The translations under genes were made by a program, and so were the position numbers. Positions 1-6,219 of a stretch of 12,170 nt of DNA are shown here, one piece after another. Under the pieces are notes generated by a model that was not told the DNA's origin, ran no database searches, and worked only from the letters and a program-made list of their open reading frames with translations. This DNA is from JAZGBC01 sp036444495. GTDB taxonomy: Bacteria; Pseudomonadota; Alphaproteobacteria; Kiloniellales; J153. Each line of letters starts with the position of its first letter. Positions within the stretch are counted from its first letter, which is position 1. The stretch is taken from contig JAZGBC010000217.1 of NCBI GenBank assembly GCA_036444495.1, forward strand, positions 1 to 12,170. The letters are read 5' to 3'.

Positions 1-128
1 TCGCCTATGTGGGATCGAGCGGCCTCTCGACCGGCCCGCACCTGCACTACGAGGTCCTGATCGACGGCCGGGCGGTCGATCCCCTGCGCTTCCAGCCCGC
101 CGCCCCGCGCCGCATCCGCGCGCCGTAA
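1..128 (+). CDS. M23 (LytM-like) peptidase, C-terminal fragment (5' truncated)
   Basis: Reading frame 3 is open from the window edge to a TAA at 126-128 and gives about 41 residues. They include the GPHLHYEV block, in which the HxH pair is the typical C-terminal zinc-binding motif of M23/LytM metallopeptidases, followed by DGRAVDPLRF, the usual end of that fold. M23 enzymes cut peptidoglycan peptide cross-links in the periplasm or act as amidase activators. The N-terminus, any signal peptide and the first zinc ligands lie outside the window, so catalytic competence cannot be judged. The gene converges on gspD. Whether it is functionally linked to the secretion locus is unknown; it may simply be a neighbour. 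Confidence 0.8.
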   Translation, partial: AYVGSSGLSTGPHLHYEVLIDGRAVDPLRFQPAAPRRIRAP

Positions 129-140
129 ACACGGGAAAGG

Positions 141-334
141 ATTACCACAGAGGCACAGAGGCACAGAGAGAACCAACAAGAGATTCACCACGAAGGCACA
201 AAGTCACGAAGGACAAGAAAAAAGATTTAGGCGCGCAACGCGCGCTTAAATTCCCTTCCTGTTCTTTGTGATCTTCGTGTCTTCGTGGTTCCCTTATGTT
301 TTTCTCTCTGTGCCTCTGTGTCTCTGTGGTGACT
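141..334. repeat. Long imperfect inverted repeat of heptamer-like units between convergent genes
   Basis: The left arm (about 141-236) contains ACCACAGAGGCACAGAG and then CACCACGAAGGCAC. The right arm (about 240-334) read in reverse gives the matching ACCACAGAGACACAGAG and ACCACGAAGACACGAAG in the same order. The dyad centre is near 238, where GCGCGC (231-236) pairs with GCGCGC (240-245) around a 3-nt loop, extended outward by ATTTA/TAAAT-type pairing. Each arm has a 7-8 bp periodicity (CACAGAG and CACGAAG units). It fills the 233-bp space between the M23 stop and the gspD stop. Similar purine-rich heptamer palindromes recur in intergenic DNA of various proteobacteria (from memory, not searched). 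It could act as a bidirectional transcription end or be a non-autonomous mobile repeat. No coding function is seen. Confidence 0.85.
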
Positions 335-361
335 CTCTTGGCACTTCCGCAGCGCCGAGAC

Positions 362-2659
362 TCACTCGCTGGGCAGGTTCAGTCTCTTCTCCAGCGGGGC
401 GAGCACGCTCATACGCCGGCGCAGTTCCTCGGTCACTTCCCGGGCCTCGTTGCGGTCGCGCACTACCTTGGGCGTGATGAGCACCAGCAGCTCGGTGCGC
501 CGGGTGGTTTCCGTCGTGGTCTTGAAGAGGTTGCCGAGGATGGGAATCTCCGAGAGCAGCGGGATGCCCGTCGTGGCCTCCGACCGGTTGTCCCGGATCA
601 GGCCGCCGAGCGCCACCGTATCGCCGCTCTGCACCGCCACCGTGCTCTCGATGTTGCGCTGCTGGATGGTGGGCGAATCGATGTCCGAGGTGGTGGTGGG
701 CACCACGTCGCTCACCTCCTGCTTGACGTCGAGCACCACCAGGCCGCTGGCGTTGACCCGCGGCGTGACCTCCAGGATGACGCCGGTGTCGCGGAACTGG
801 ATGGAGTTGACGATGGGCGCCTCGGGATCGGTCACGGAGACCGCCGATTGGGTGGCGATGGGCACCTGGTCGCCCACCTGCAGGCGCGCGGTCTGGTTGT
901 CCAGCACCATGAGCTGGGGCGAGGAGATGACGCGCACGTCGGTGATCTCCGCCAGCGCGTTCAGCGCCACGGTCTTGTCGGCCGTGTTGAAGAAATAGGA
1001 GAAGCCGGGGAAGAGCGAGGCCACCGCGCCGTCGGCCAGGGGGCTCAAGGTGAAGGAGCTGCTGCCCGATGCGAAGAACCACTGCAGGCCGTACTTCAGC
1101 TCGTCGTTCAGCGTCACCTCGGCGATGGTCACCTCGATGAGGACCTGGAGCGGCGTGATGTCCAGGCGCTTGAGCGTCGCCTCGATCATGCGGTATTCCG
1201 CCGAGGTGGCCAGGATGACCAGCGCGTTGTTCTTCTCGTCGGCGACGATGCGGATGTCGCCGCTCTGCTCCACCGCCGCGATGGACTCCAGGTCGTTGCG
1301 CCGCGCGCCGCCGGCGACCGAGACGGCCGGCGCGGTACGCGCGCGCCGGGCCTGCTGTGCCGCCTGGGCGCCCTCCTGGCCGGCTGCGGCCTGCGTGCCC
1401 TCGGCGAGCGCCGCGGGGGGCGCTTCGGCACCCGGGGACGCGCCCAGGGACTCGCCCAGGGATTCGATGGAAACGGGGCTCAGCCCCGGGGCCAGCTCGG
1501 CCTCCGGCGCGGCGCGTTTGGCCGCGCTGCCGGTCTCGAAGACCTGGGACAGCACCGAGGCCAGGTCCTCGGCGCGGGAGTTCTGCACGTGGTAGACGAA
1601 GATGCGCCGGCCCGTGCCCTCCGCGCCCCGGTCGAGGCGGTCGACCCAGGTCTCGATCCGCTTCAGATAGGCCCGCTGCGGCGTGATGGCGAGCACCGCG
1701 TTCAGGCGCACGATGGGCACGAAGCGCACGACGTCGGCGAGCGGCCCGTCGGTGGCCTGCTGGAACACGGTCTCCAGGTCCTCCACCAGACTCTTGGCGT
1801 CGGCCACCTGGACCGGAAAAAGCGCAAAGGACATGCCGTTCATCCAGTCCACGTCGAACAGCTCGATCATCTCCAGAAGGTCGCGCGTCTCGCTGCCGGG
1901 GCCGGCGAAGAGCAGCAGGTTGCGGCTGGGGTCCACGCGCAGCACCCGGCCCGGAGCCACGAAGGGCTTGAGCAGGTCGGCCATGGCGCGCGCGGAAGCG
2001 AACTCCAGCGGGATCACGTTGAGCCCGAAGCCGCGGCTGAGCTCCTTGGCGCTCGGCGCCATCACGGGCGAGGGGAAACCGGTCGCGGCCTGCTGCAGGG
2101 GCAGCACCTTGTAGATCGCGCCGTCGCGCACCAGGGCCGCGCCGTTGAAGGCCAGGATGTTCTCCAGCGCCGAGATCACGTCGGCGCGCGGGATGGGCTT
2201 GCTGGTGCGCGCCGTGACCTGGCCCTGCACCTTGGCGTCGATGATGTAGTTGACGCCGAGCGTGCGCCCGAGCACGGCGTCCACCACCTCGCGGATTTCG
2301 GCGTTGGCGAAATTGAGGGTCACGTCCCCGCCGCTGAGCAGTTCCACGTCGGCCCGCGTCTGGCGCGGCCGGCGCGCCAGCACCCCCGAGCCGCGGTAGA
2401 ACTCGGGCCCGTCGAGCGCGGTCGCCATGGTCTCGCCCAGTGGGGTCAACTCGGACAGATCGGCCTCGGGCGCGGCGGGCTCGTCGGATGCCTGCACGGG
2501 TGCGGGCGGCGGGGCCGTCACGCTTTCCAGCGCCGGCTCCGGACCTTCCGTCGAGACGGTCTCGCAGGCCGCGAGCAGCAACAACGCGCCAAAAAAACAC
2601 GCCAAAACGCGCGCCCCGCGCAGGGACGGTAGGAAATAGGCGTATTGCCGGCAGCTCAC
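362..2659 (-). CDS. gspD: Type II secretion system secretin GspD, predicted lipoprotein
   Basis: A protein of 765 residues that forms the outer-membrane pore of the T2SS. The start is a GTG at 2659, chosen because a GGGGGAG ribosome site (2675-2669) lies 9 nt upstream and because it leaves a good signal peptide. A hydrophobic stretch at 18-31 ends in the lipobox LAAC with Cys32, and Glu at +2 does not match the Asp inner-membrane retention signal. A Pro/Ala/Glu-rich linker (about 40-75) precedes N0 (about 111-188), N1 (about 208-275), N2 (about 275-345) and N3. N3 is split by an Ala/Gly/Glu-rich insertion at about 377-465. The secretin domain (about 505-735) carries the signature VALGGLIRDN followed by TGIPLLSEIPILGNLFK. 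The gene is last in the minus-strand run, 323 bp after the HR-domain gene, so it probably has its own promoter. An in-frame upstream extension to 2755 lacks a ribosome site and would bury the signal peptide. Confidence 0.95.
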   Translation of the reverse strand: MSCRQYAYFLPSLRGARVLACFFGALLLLAACETVSTEGPEPALESVTAPPPAPVQASDEPAAPEADLSELTPLGETMATALDGPEFYRGSGVLARRPRQTRADVELLSGGDVTLNFANAEIREVVDAVLGRTLGVNYIIDAKVQGQVTARTSKPIPRADVISALENILAFNGAALVRDGAIYKVLPLQQAATGFPSPVMAPSAKELSRGFGLNVIPLEFASARAMADLLKPFVAPGRVLRVDPSRNLLLFAGPGSETRDLLEMIELFDVDWMNGMSFALFPVQVADAKSLVEDLETVFQQATDGPLADVVRFVPIVRLNAVLAITPQRAYLKRIETWVDRLDRGAEGTGRRIFVYHVQNSRAEDLASVLSQVFETGSAAKRAAPEAELAPGLSPVSIESLGESLGASPGAEAPPAALAEGTQAAAGQEGAQAAQQARRARTAPAVSVAGGARRNDLESIAAVEQSGDIRIVADEKNNALVILATSAEYRMIEATLKRLDITPLQVLIEVTIAEVTLNDELKYGLQWFFASGSSSFTLSPLADGAVASLFPGFSYFFNTADKTVALNALAEITDVRVISSPQLMVLDNQTARLQVGDQVPIATQSAVSVTDPEAPIVNSIQFRDTGVILEVTPRVNASGLVVLDVKQEVSDVVPTTTSDIDSPTIQQRNIESTVAVQSGDTVALGGLIRDNRSEATTGIPLLSEIPILGNLFKTTTETTRRTELLVLITPKVVRDRNEAREVTEELRRRMSVLAPLEKRLNLPSE

Positions 2660-2711
2660 GCTAGAGTGCTCCCCCGATCGGCCGGTCTTAGGCGCCGCAC
2701 GGCGCGCGGCT

Positions 2712-2753
2712 CGCGCTGGGTCTTCCTCCCCCGCGCGCTGGGACTTCCTCCCC
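2712..2753. repeat. Two-copy 22-bp-period tandem repeat in the gspD leader
   Basis: CGCGCTGGGTCTTCCTCCCC (2712-2731) is repeated as CGCGCTGGGACTTCCTCCCC (2734-2753), with 19 of 20 bases identical and a period of 22 bp, about two helical turns. On the minus strand each copy contains GGGGAGGAAG, a purine-rich Shine-Dalgarno-like block, but no plausible start codon fits the upstream copy. It may be a protein-binding tandem site, part of the 5' UTR, or a chance duplication. Confidence 0.6.
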
Positions 2754-2781
2754 ACGGCATCTAAGGAGAAAAAGGAGTCCC

Positions 2782-2819
2782 CGACAAGTCAAAAAACAAA
2801 GGATTCTGAACACTTGTCG
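2782..2819. repeat. Inverted repeat with 8-bp arms upstream of gspD
   Basis: CGACAAGT (2782-2789) and ACTTGTCG (2812-2819) are perfect inverted copies separated by 22 bp of A/T-rich DNA that contains an AAAAAACAAA run. On the minus strand the downstream arm overlaps a TTGACT hexamer (2792-2787) that could be a -35 element, which would suit an operator. A hairpin with a 22-nt loop is less likely to be a terminator. Confidence 0.5.
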
Positions 2820-2851
2820 AGACTCGCACGCCAAGAAACGGGTCGTGCGCG

Positions 2852-2864
2852 CCAGTTCAACTGG
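2852..2864. promoter_or_regulatory. Perfect 13-bp palindrome, possible operator
   Basis: CCAGTT-C-AACTGG is a perfect dyad around position 2858 within the A/T-richer part of the gspD leader. Six-base half-sites with a single central base are compatible with a dimeric helix-turn-helix regulator, but no regulator can be named from the sequence. Confidence 0.35.
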
Positions 2865-2871
2865 GAAATTC

Positions 2872-2886
2872 TTAACAAAATCTTAG
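2872..2886. promoter_or_regulatory. Candidate CtrA-type box upstream of gspD
   Basis: TTAA (2872-2875), seven bases, then TTAG (2883-2886) matches the alphaproteobacterial CtrA consensus TTAA-N7-TTAA at 7 of 8 specified bases. On the minus strand it reads CTAA-N7-TTAA. It lies about 215 bp upstream of the gspD start, next to the 13-bp palindrome. One such match in an A/T-rich stretch can easily occur by chance, so this is tentative. Confidence 0.25.
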
Positions 2887-2982
2887 TTTTTGCCCGCCGC
2901 GTTGGAAAAATCTTATTCGCTCAAAGCAAGGCGACGAGAATTACGCGGTCTTTTCTTGCCCGGGACGGGCGGCGGGCGGCGC

Positions 2983-3603
2983 CTACTGGGCCTGGGGCTG
3001 CGCGCCTTGCTCCGGTTGTCCTCGGTCCTGCTGGCTCCGGTTCTGCTGTTCCTGGCGCTGCTGCTGGCGCTTCTTGCGGCGCTCCTCGCGGCGCTGTTTC
3101 GGCGTCTTGACGGGCGGCGGGCGGTCGAAGCTCAACTCGATCTGCTCCTCGATCTCGCCGCGCCGGAAGGTCACGCGCTCGGGCTCGATGGACTCCAGCA
3201 GCCAGCCCTGGAAGGTGTCGCCGGTGGCCAGGCGCTGGATGGCCGTGCCGCCCTGGGGGACGATGAGTGCGATCTTCTCGCCCCCGGAGATCACCACGCC
3301 GACGAGATCCAGCTTGAGCGCCGCCTCGGGAGCGGCGACCGTTTCCGTGCCCTGGGCCGGCGGGCGGCGCGTGGGCGAGAACAGCGGGCGCTCGAGAATG
3401 ACTTGAAAATGCGCAGGCGGCGGCAGGACGAAGGCGGAAAGCGATGGAATCTCATCCAGCGACTCCCCCCCACTCCCCCCGGCCAGCGGCGCCGGCGGCA
3501 GCCGCGAATCCGCCCTGAGCCCCTGGTAGACGAACCAGCCCAGCACCAGGCAGAGCGCCAGGAGAAGCATGGGCAGGGTCCGTCCCGGGCGCCGCCGCGC
3601 CAT
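2983..3603 (-). CDS. T2SS GspC/GspN-like HR-domain inner-membrane protein, no PDZ domain
   Basis: A protein of 206 residues. One N-terminal membrane anchor (about 9-29) follows a basic cytoplasmic start (MARRRPGR). After a Pro/Gly-rich linker comes ILERPLFSPTRRP (69-81), a motif typical of GspC/GspN-like proteins, and then an HR-like beta domain (about 95-160: LDLVGVV, ALIVPQG, LATGDTFQGW). In the T2SS this domain contacts the N0 domain of GspD and links the inner-membrane platform to the secretin. There is no PDZ or coiled-coil domain as in classical GspC. Instead the protein ends in a basic, Gln/Arg-rich tail (about 161-206). The ATG overlaps the gspM stop by one base (TAATG), which implies translational coupling. 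GspC-like versus GspN-like naming is uncertain; a T2SS role is well supported by motif and context. Confidence 0.8.
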   Translation of the reverse strand: MARRRPGRTLPMLLLALCLVLGWFVYQGLRADSRLPPAPLAGGSGGESLDEIPSLSAFVLPPPAHFQVILERPLFSPTRRPPAQGTETVAAPEAALKLDLVGVVISGGEKIALIVPQGGTAIQRLATGDTFQGWLLESIEPERVTFRRGEIEEQIELSFDRPPPVKTPKQRREERRKKRQQQRQEQQNRSQQDRGQPEQGAQPQAQ

Positions 3604-4187
3604 TACTCTACCTCCGGCCGCAAATAGCCCGAGAGATCCAGGCGCACGAGCAGCACCGGATTCATATCCACCGGATCGCCGCGGCGCCGGCGCGTGCGCC
3701 GGTTGCTGATGTCCAGGCTGTCGACGAAGAGAAAGGCCGTTCCGCCCTCGAGCGTGTGGAGGATCTGCGCCACTTGCGTAATGGTCGCGGTCAACTGCAC
3801 CCGAACAGCCACGCGGCGGAAATCGCCGTCGGTCTTGACCGGCAGGACCTGTATGGAGCGCAGGCCCCCGCCGCCCGATTCCACGGTCTTGTTGACGATT
3901 TCCTGCAGTTTCGCGCCGGCCAGCGCATCGGTCCCGCCGCTCAGGTAGACGCCGCTATCCGTCTGTCTCAAAGCCAGCTCATCGAGGCGTTTTTTTAGCG
4001 CCTCGCGTGAGCCGGCGATGCGCTGATAGCGCGCCAAAAGATCGTTCGCTTCCGCAATCCTCCGGTCGGCCTGGCCGTATTCTTGAACAAGCGGAGCTAC
4101 AGCGAAGGCGTAAAACGCCACGATCACGCCGATCAGCAGGGCGATCGCCGCGAGACGGCTCGTGGTGCCGGAGAGTGCGGGCGTCAT
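3603..4187 (-). CDS. gspM: T2SS inner-membrane platform protein GspM (PilO-like)
   Basis: A protein of 194 residues with a bitopic layout: a short N-terminus, one membrane helix (about 11-32), a predicted coiled coil (about 38-70, rich in Arg/Glu/Leu), and a periplasmic ferredoxin-like region (about 95-190) with alternating strands such as RRVAVRVQLTATI. This is the architecture of GspM/PilO, which pairs with GspL in the platform that couples the GspE ATPase to pseudopilus assembly. The ATG at 4187 overlaps the gspL stop in an ATGA, and the TAA overlaps the next start. The frame stays open far upstream across gspL, but those residues are Arg/Gly/Pro-rich shadow sequence, so the coupled ATG is the start. 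Similarity is by architecture and gene order; GspM sequences diverge strongly. Confidence 0.85.
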   Translation of the reverse strand: MTPALSGTTSRLAAIALLIGVIVAFYAFAVAPLVQEYGQADRRIAEANDLLARYQRIAGSREALKKRLDELALRQTDSGVYLSGGTDALAGAKLQEIVNKTVESGGGGLRSIQVLPVKTDGDFRRVAVRVQLTATITQVAQILHTLEGGTAFLFVDSLDISNRRTRRRRGDPVDMNPVLLVRLDLSGYLRPEVE

Positions 4188-5278
4188 TGCGGTTGGCGCT
4201 CCTTGACCGCGGCCGTCAGGTTGAAACGCTCCAACCCGATTTTCCGGTCCATGGTTACCGGCGAGCTGAAGCGGACCTCCTGCAGCATCTCCGACTGTTC
4301 CAAGAGGCCGATGAGCGCCGTGGGCTTGGCCGAATAGCCGGACAACGTCACCTTCGTCTCGCGCAGCCCGAATTTCAGAATCCAGGTGTGGTCCGGCAGG
4401 ACGCGGGTGATCTCGTCCAGAAGCTCGATCGCGGTGCGGTCGCGGCCCCGGCGCGAGATCACGAAGCGGCTGCGTTCGAGCAGGGCCTCGACCCGCTCGT
4501 TCAGCTCGCCGGCCTCGACCGCCTGGGCCCGGATTTCGGCCAGGCGGTCCTCGGTCAGCGCCAAGACCTCCTGCTTCTGCCGTAGCGGCAGATAGAGGGC
4601 GGCCACCAGCAGGATACCGGCGGCGATGGCAAGCCCGGCGGAAATCCGCCGGCCGGACCGCGCGGCCTGCCGGACCCCCAGGCCGGGCAGGAGATCGAAG
4701 CTCCGGCCGCCGCCCTGCTCCTCTTCGCCCACGGCAAGCTGATCGGGCTCCAGCCCCCAGGATGCCGCCAGCCGCATGGCGTGGTCCGCGACCGAGCGGG
4801 GCACGACCACGAGATCGACCTTGATCTGACCGCGGTCCGGATCGCTGGCCTCCAGCCGGTAGTCGTAATAGACCTCCCCGGCCTTGAAGGGGGTGTGGCG
4901 ATCCATCTCGAAACCCAGGACTTCGCGCAGGTTCTCCGCCGCGGCGGAGGGCAGGTCCACCATGCGGCGCAGCACCTTGTCCCGCGGCAGGCTGAGCACC
5001 ACCTCGGCCGCGCTCAACTTCGTCTTGCCCAGGAGGCGGGAAACGGCTTTCGCCTGGCCCGCAGAGCGCTGTCCCGCCAGATCGGCCTCGGAAATGGAGA
5101 TCTCGCCGATCGGCTCCAGGCTGCGGCCCTTGCCGTGGGAGAAGCGCACGCTGCCGCTGGACATCTCGATCAGCAGGCGGTGCCGGCTCCGGCCCAGGCG
5201 CTCGGGCAGGCAGGCGGCCAACTCGCCGCTCCACCAGCGGAAAAAGCGGGAAATAGCCTGCACGAGGGAGGATGGCAT
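4184..5278 (-). CDS. gspL: T2SS inner-membrane platform protein GspL (PilM/PilN-like fusion)
   Basis: A protein of 364 residues. The N-terminal cytoplasmic part (about 30-200) resembles the actin-like GspL/PilM fold, with segments such as EVVLSLPRDKVLRRMVDLPS and ENLREVLGFEMDRHTPF. A single membrane helix (about 213-233) is followed by a coiled coil (about 235-270) and a PilN-like ferredoxin domain (about 280-360, VTLSGYSAKPTALIGLLEQS). GspL recruits the GspE ATPase to the membrane and pairs with GspM. The start is the ATG at 5278, preceded by a purine-rich GAGAG about 9 nt upstream. It is the first gene of the second minus-strand run and diverges from the receiver-PilZ gene across a 263-bp gap. 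The amphipathic N-terminus (LVQAISRFFRWW) is unusual and may touch the membrane. Confidence 0.9.
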   Translation of the reverse strand: MPSSLVQAISRFFRWWSGELAACLPERLGRSRHRLLIEMSSGSVRFSHGKGRSLEPIGEISISEADLAGQRSAGQAKAVSRLLGKTKLSAAEVVLSLPRDKVLRRMVDLPSAAAENLREVLGFEMDRHTPFKAGEVYYDYRLEASDPDRGQIKVDLVVVPRSVADHAMRLAASWGLEPDQLAVGEEEQGGGRSFDLLPGLGVRQAARSGRRISAGLAIAAGILLVAALYLPLRQKQEVLALTEDRLAEIRAQAVEAGELNERVEALLERSRFVISRRGRDRTAIELLDEITRVLPDHTWILKFGLRETKVTLSGYSAKPTALIGLLEQSEMLQEVRFSSPVTMDRKIGLERFNLTAAVKERQPQ

Positions 5279-5541
5279 AACGCGAATCTCTCTTATACCA
5301 AAGAGCGTTGGGGCGCTTATCCTACGACAGCCCGCCTCCGGGCAAGGTCAAAGCACAGCAAGAGCGCGCCGCCGCACCTTCGCGCCTGTCTCTGAGCGGA
5401 TTTACTGTTCTTAGGACTAACTCTTCGAAACCCGGCTCGGCCCGAGCGCCGGGTCCGGCCAAGGTGCTGAAATATTAACCTTTCTTGCCCATGATCGGGG
5501 CATTGCCGCAACTGGAAAAACGATCCTCCCGGAACAGCCGC
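5279..5541. promoter_or_regulatory. Divergent intergenic region between gspL and the receiver-PilZ gene
   Basis: This 263-bp gap must hold the promoter of the plus-strand regulator and probably that of the gspL run. On the minus strand a TATAAG hexamer (5297-5292) lies only 13 bp before the gspL ATG, so as a -10 it would leave a very short leader, and no good -35 is visible. On the plus strand, A/T-rich AAATATTAACC (5470-5480) precedes the regulator and could contain its -10 region. A GC-rich hairpin lies at 5431-5453. The regulator start at 5542 is supported by GGAA at 5531-5534. An in-frame TTG at 5485 is possible but would add 19 residues not typical of a receiver domain. Confidence 0.45.
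5431..5453. repeat. GC-rich hairpin upstream of the receiver-PilZ gene
   Basis: CCCGG-CTCGG (5431-5440) can pair with CCGAG then CCGGG (5442-5453), with a one-base loop and a two-base CG bulge. There is no T-run on either side, so it does not look like an intrinsic terminator. It may lie in the 5' region of the regulator transcript or be a protein-binding dyad. Confidence 0.4.
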
Positions 5542-6219
5542 ATGCGGGTTCTGCAAGTCGAAGACGATGCCACGACGGCCCAGATGGTCGAACAGATGCT
5601 GGCGTCCAAGGGCTACCAGTGCGAAACCACCGCCCTCGGCGAAGAGGCGGTCGAGCTGGCCACGCAGAATGCCTACGACCTCATCCTCCTGGATATCATG
5701 CTGCCCGATATCGACGGCTACGAGGTCCTGCGCCGCCTCGAGGCCGCCTCGGTAACGACGCCGGTTCTGGTCCAGTCGGGCCTGATCGGGCGTGAAGAGA
5801 TGGAAAAGGGCCACGGCTTCGGGGTCGACGATTACCTGGTCAAGCCCTTCCCCCAGGCCGAGTTGATCGGCCGCATCGATAAGCTCTTCAGCCGGGCCAA
5901 CGACAACCAGGACGACAGGCCTACCGATCCGGAGGACGAGTTCGACCGCCGAGACTCCCAACGCGATGGCGGACTCCGGCGGCGCAAGCACAAGCGCATC
6001 AAGACCCTCAAATCCGGCGATATCGTGTTCGGCGAAGCGAAGACCAGCGTGAACTGTCTGATTCTCAACCTGTCGGGCGGCGGGGCCGCGTTGCAGTTGA
6101 AAACCCTGCTGAACTTGCCGGAAACCTTCGAGCTGAGGATTCAGAACGGCCCCCTGCACGTCTGCGAGCTGTGCTGGCGCCACGGCAACAAGTTGGGCGT
6201 CAGGTTCCTCTCCGACTAA
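5542..6219 (+). CDS. Response regulator with CtrA-like receiver and C-terminal PilZ domain
   Basis: A protein of 225 residues in the cytoplasm. The receiver domain (1-116) keeps every key residue: the acidic pair Asp8/Asp9, phospho-acceptor Asp51 (in LILLDIMLPD), Ser79 in the Thr/Ser switch position and Lys101 in DDYLVKPF. The opening MRVLQVEDD and the segments TTALGEEAVEL and DGYEVLRRL closely resemble CtrA. In place of a DNA-binding domain there is an acidic/charged linker (about 117-145) and then a PilZ domain (about 146-222) with both c-di-GMP motifs intact: RKHKR (148-152, RxxxR) and NLSGGG (176-181, D/NxSxxG). It is therefore expected to integrate phosphorylation with c-di-GMP and act by protein contact. 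No histidine kinase is nearby. It is the only plus-strand gene inside the T2SS locus and sits where gspK would be expected. Control of secretion is an inference from position. Confidence 0.9.
   Translation: MRVLQVEDDATTAQMVEQMLASKGYQCETTALGEEAVELATQNAYDLILLDIMLPDIDGYEVLRRLEAASVTTPVLVQSGLIGREEMEKGHGFGVDDYLVKPFPQAELIGRIDKLFSRANDNQDDRPTDPEDEFDRRDSQRDGGLRRRKHKRIKTLKSGDIVFGEAKTSVNCLILNLSGGGAALQLKTLLNLPETFELRIQNGPLHVCELCWRHGNKLGVRFLSD

Larger units (their letters stand above)
2660..2982 (-). promoter_or_regulatory. Non-coding leader region upstream of gspD
   Basis: These 323 bp separate the GspC/N-like stop from the gspD start, whereas the other genes of the T2SS runs abut or overlap. The part at about 2760-2960 is clearly richer in A+T than the flanking genes, as expected of a promoter. 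It holds a perfect 13-bp palindrome (2852-2864), a CtrA-like TTAA-N7-TTAG site (2872-2886), an inverted repeat (2782-2819) and a 22-bp tandem repeat (2712-2753), each listed separately. A minus-strand TTGACT at 2792-2787 could be a -35 element, but I see no convincing -10 at the right spacing. The gspD ribosome site GGGGGAG is at 2675-2669. An independent promoter for gspD is an inference from spacing and composition. Confidence 0.5.

Noticed and set aside
141..334. CRISPR array
   Set aside because: The units are 7-8 bp and directly adjoining, without 20-40 bp repeats or unique spacers, and the whole is a dyad.
268..477. Small plus-strand open frame starting inside the inverted repeat
   Set aside because: It begins in the palindrome and runs antisense into the end of gspD. 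It has no ribosome site or recognisable protein features.
296..2632. Long open frame on the plus strand opposite gspD, about 778 codons
   Set aside because: It is antisense to a clear secretin, is rich in Arg, Gly, His and Leu as GC-rich shadows are, and shows no domain or signal.
4188..5234. Upstream extension of the gspM frame across gspL
   Set aside because: The added residues are Arg/Gly/Pro-rich shadow sequence. The ATG coupled to the gspL stop gives the correct GspM size and membrane anchor.
5431..5453. Intrinsic terminator in the gspL-regulator gap
   Set aside because: The hairpin is stable but neither strand has a following T-run, and no gene ends there.
5317..6183. Minus-strand open frame opposite the receiver-PilZ gene, considered as a possible gspK
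   Set aside because: It has no prepilin leader, no hydrophobic N-terminal helix and no GspK features, while the plus strand encodes a convincing two-domain protein.
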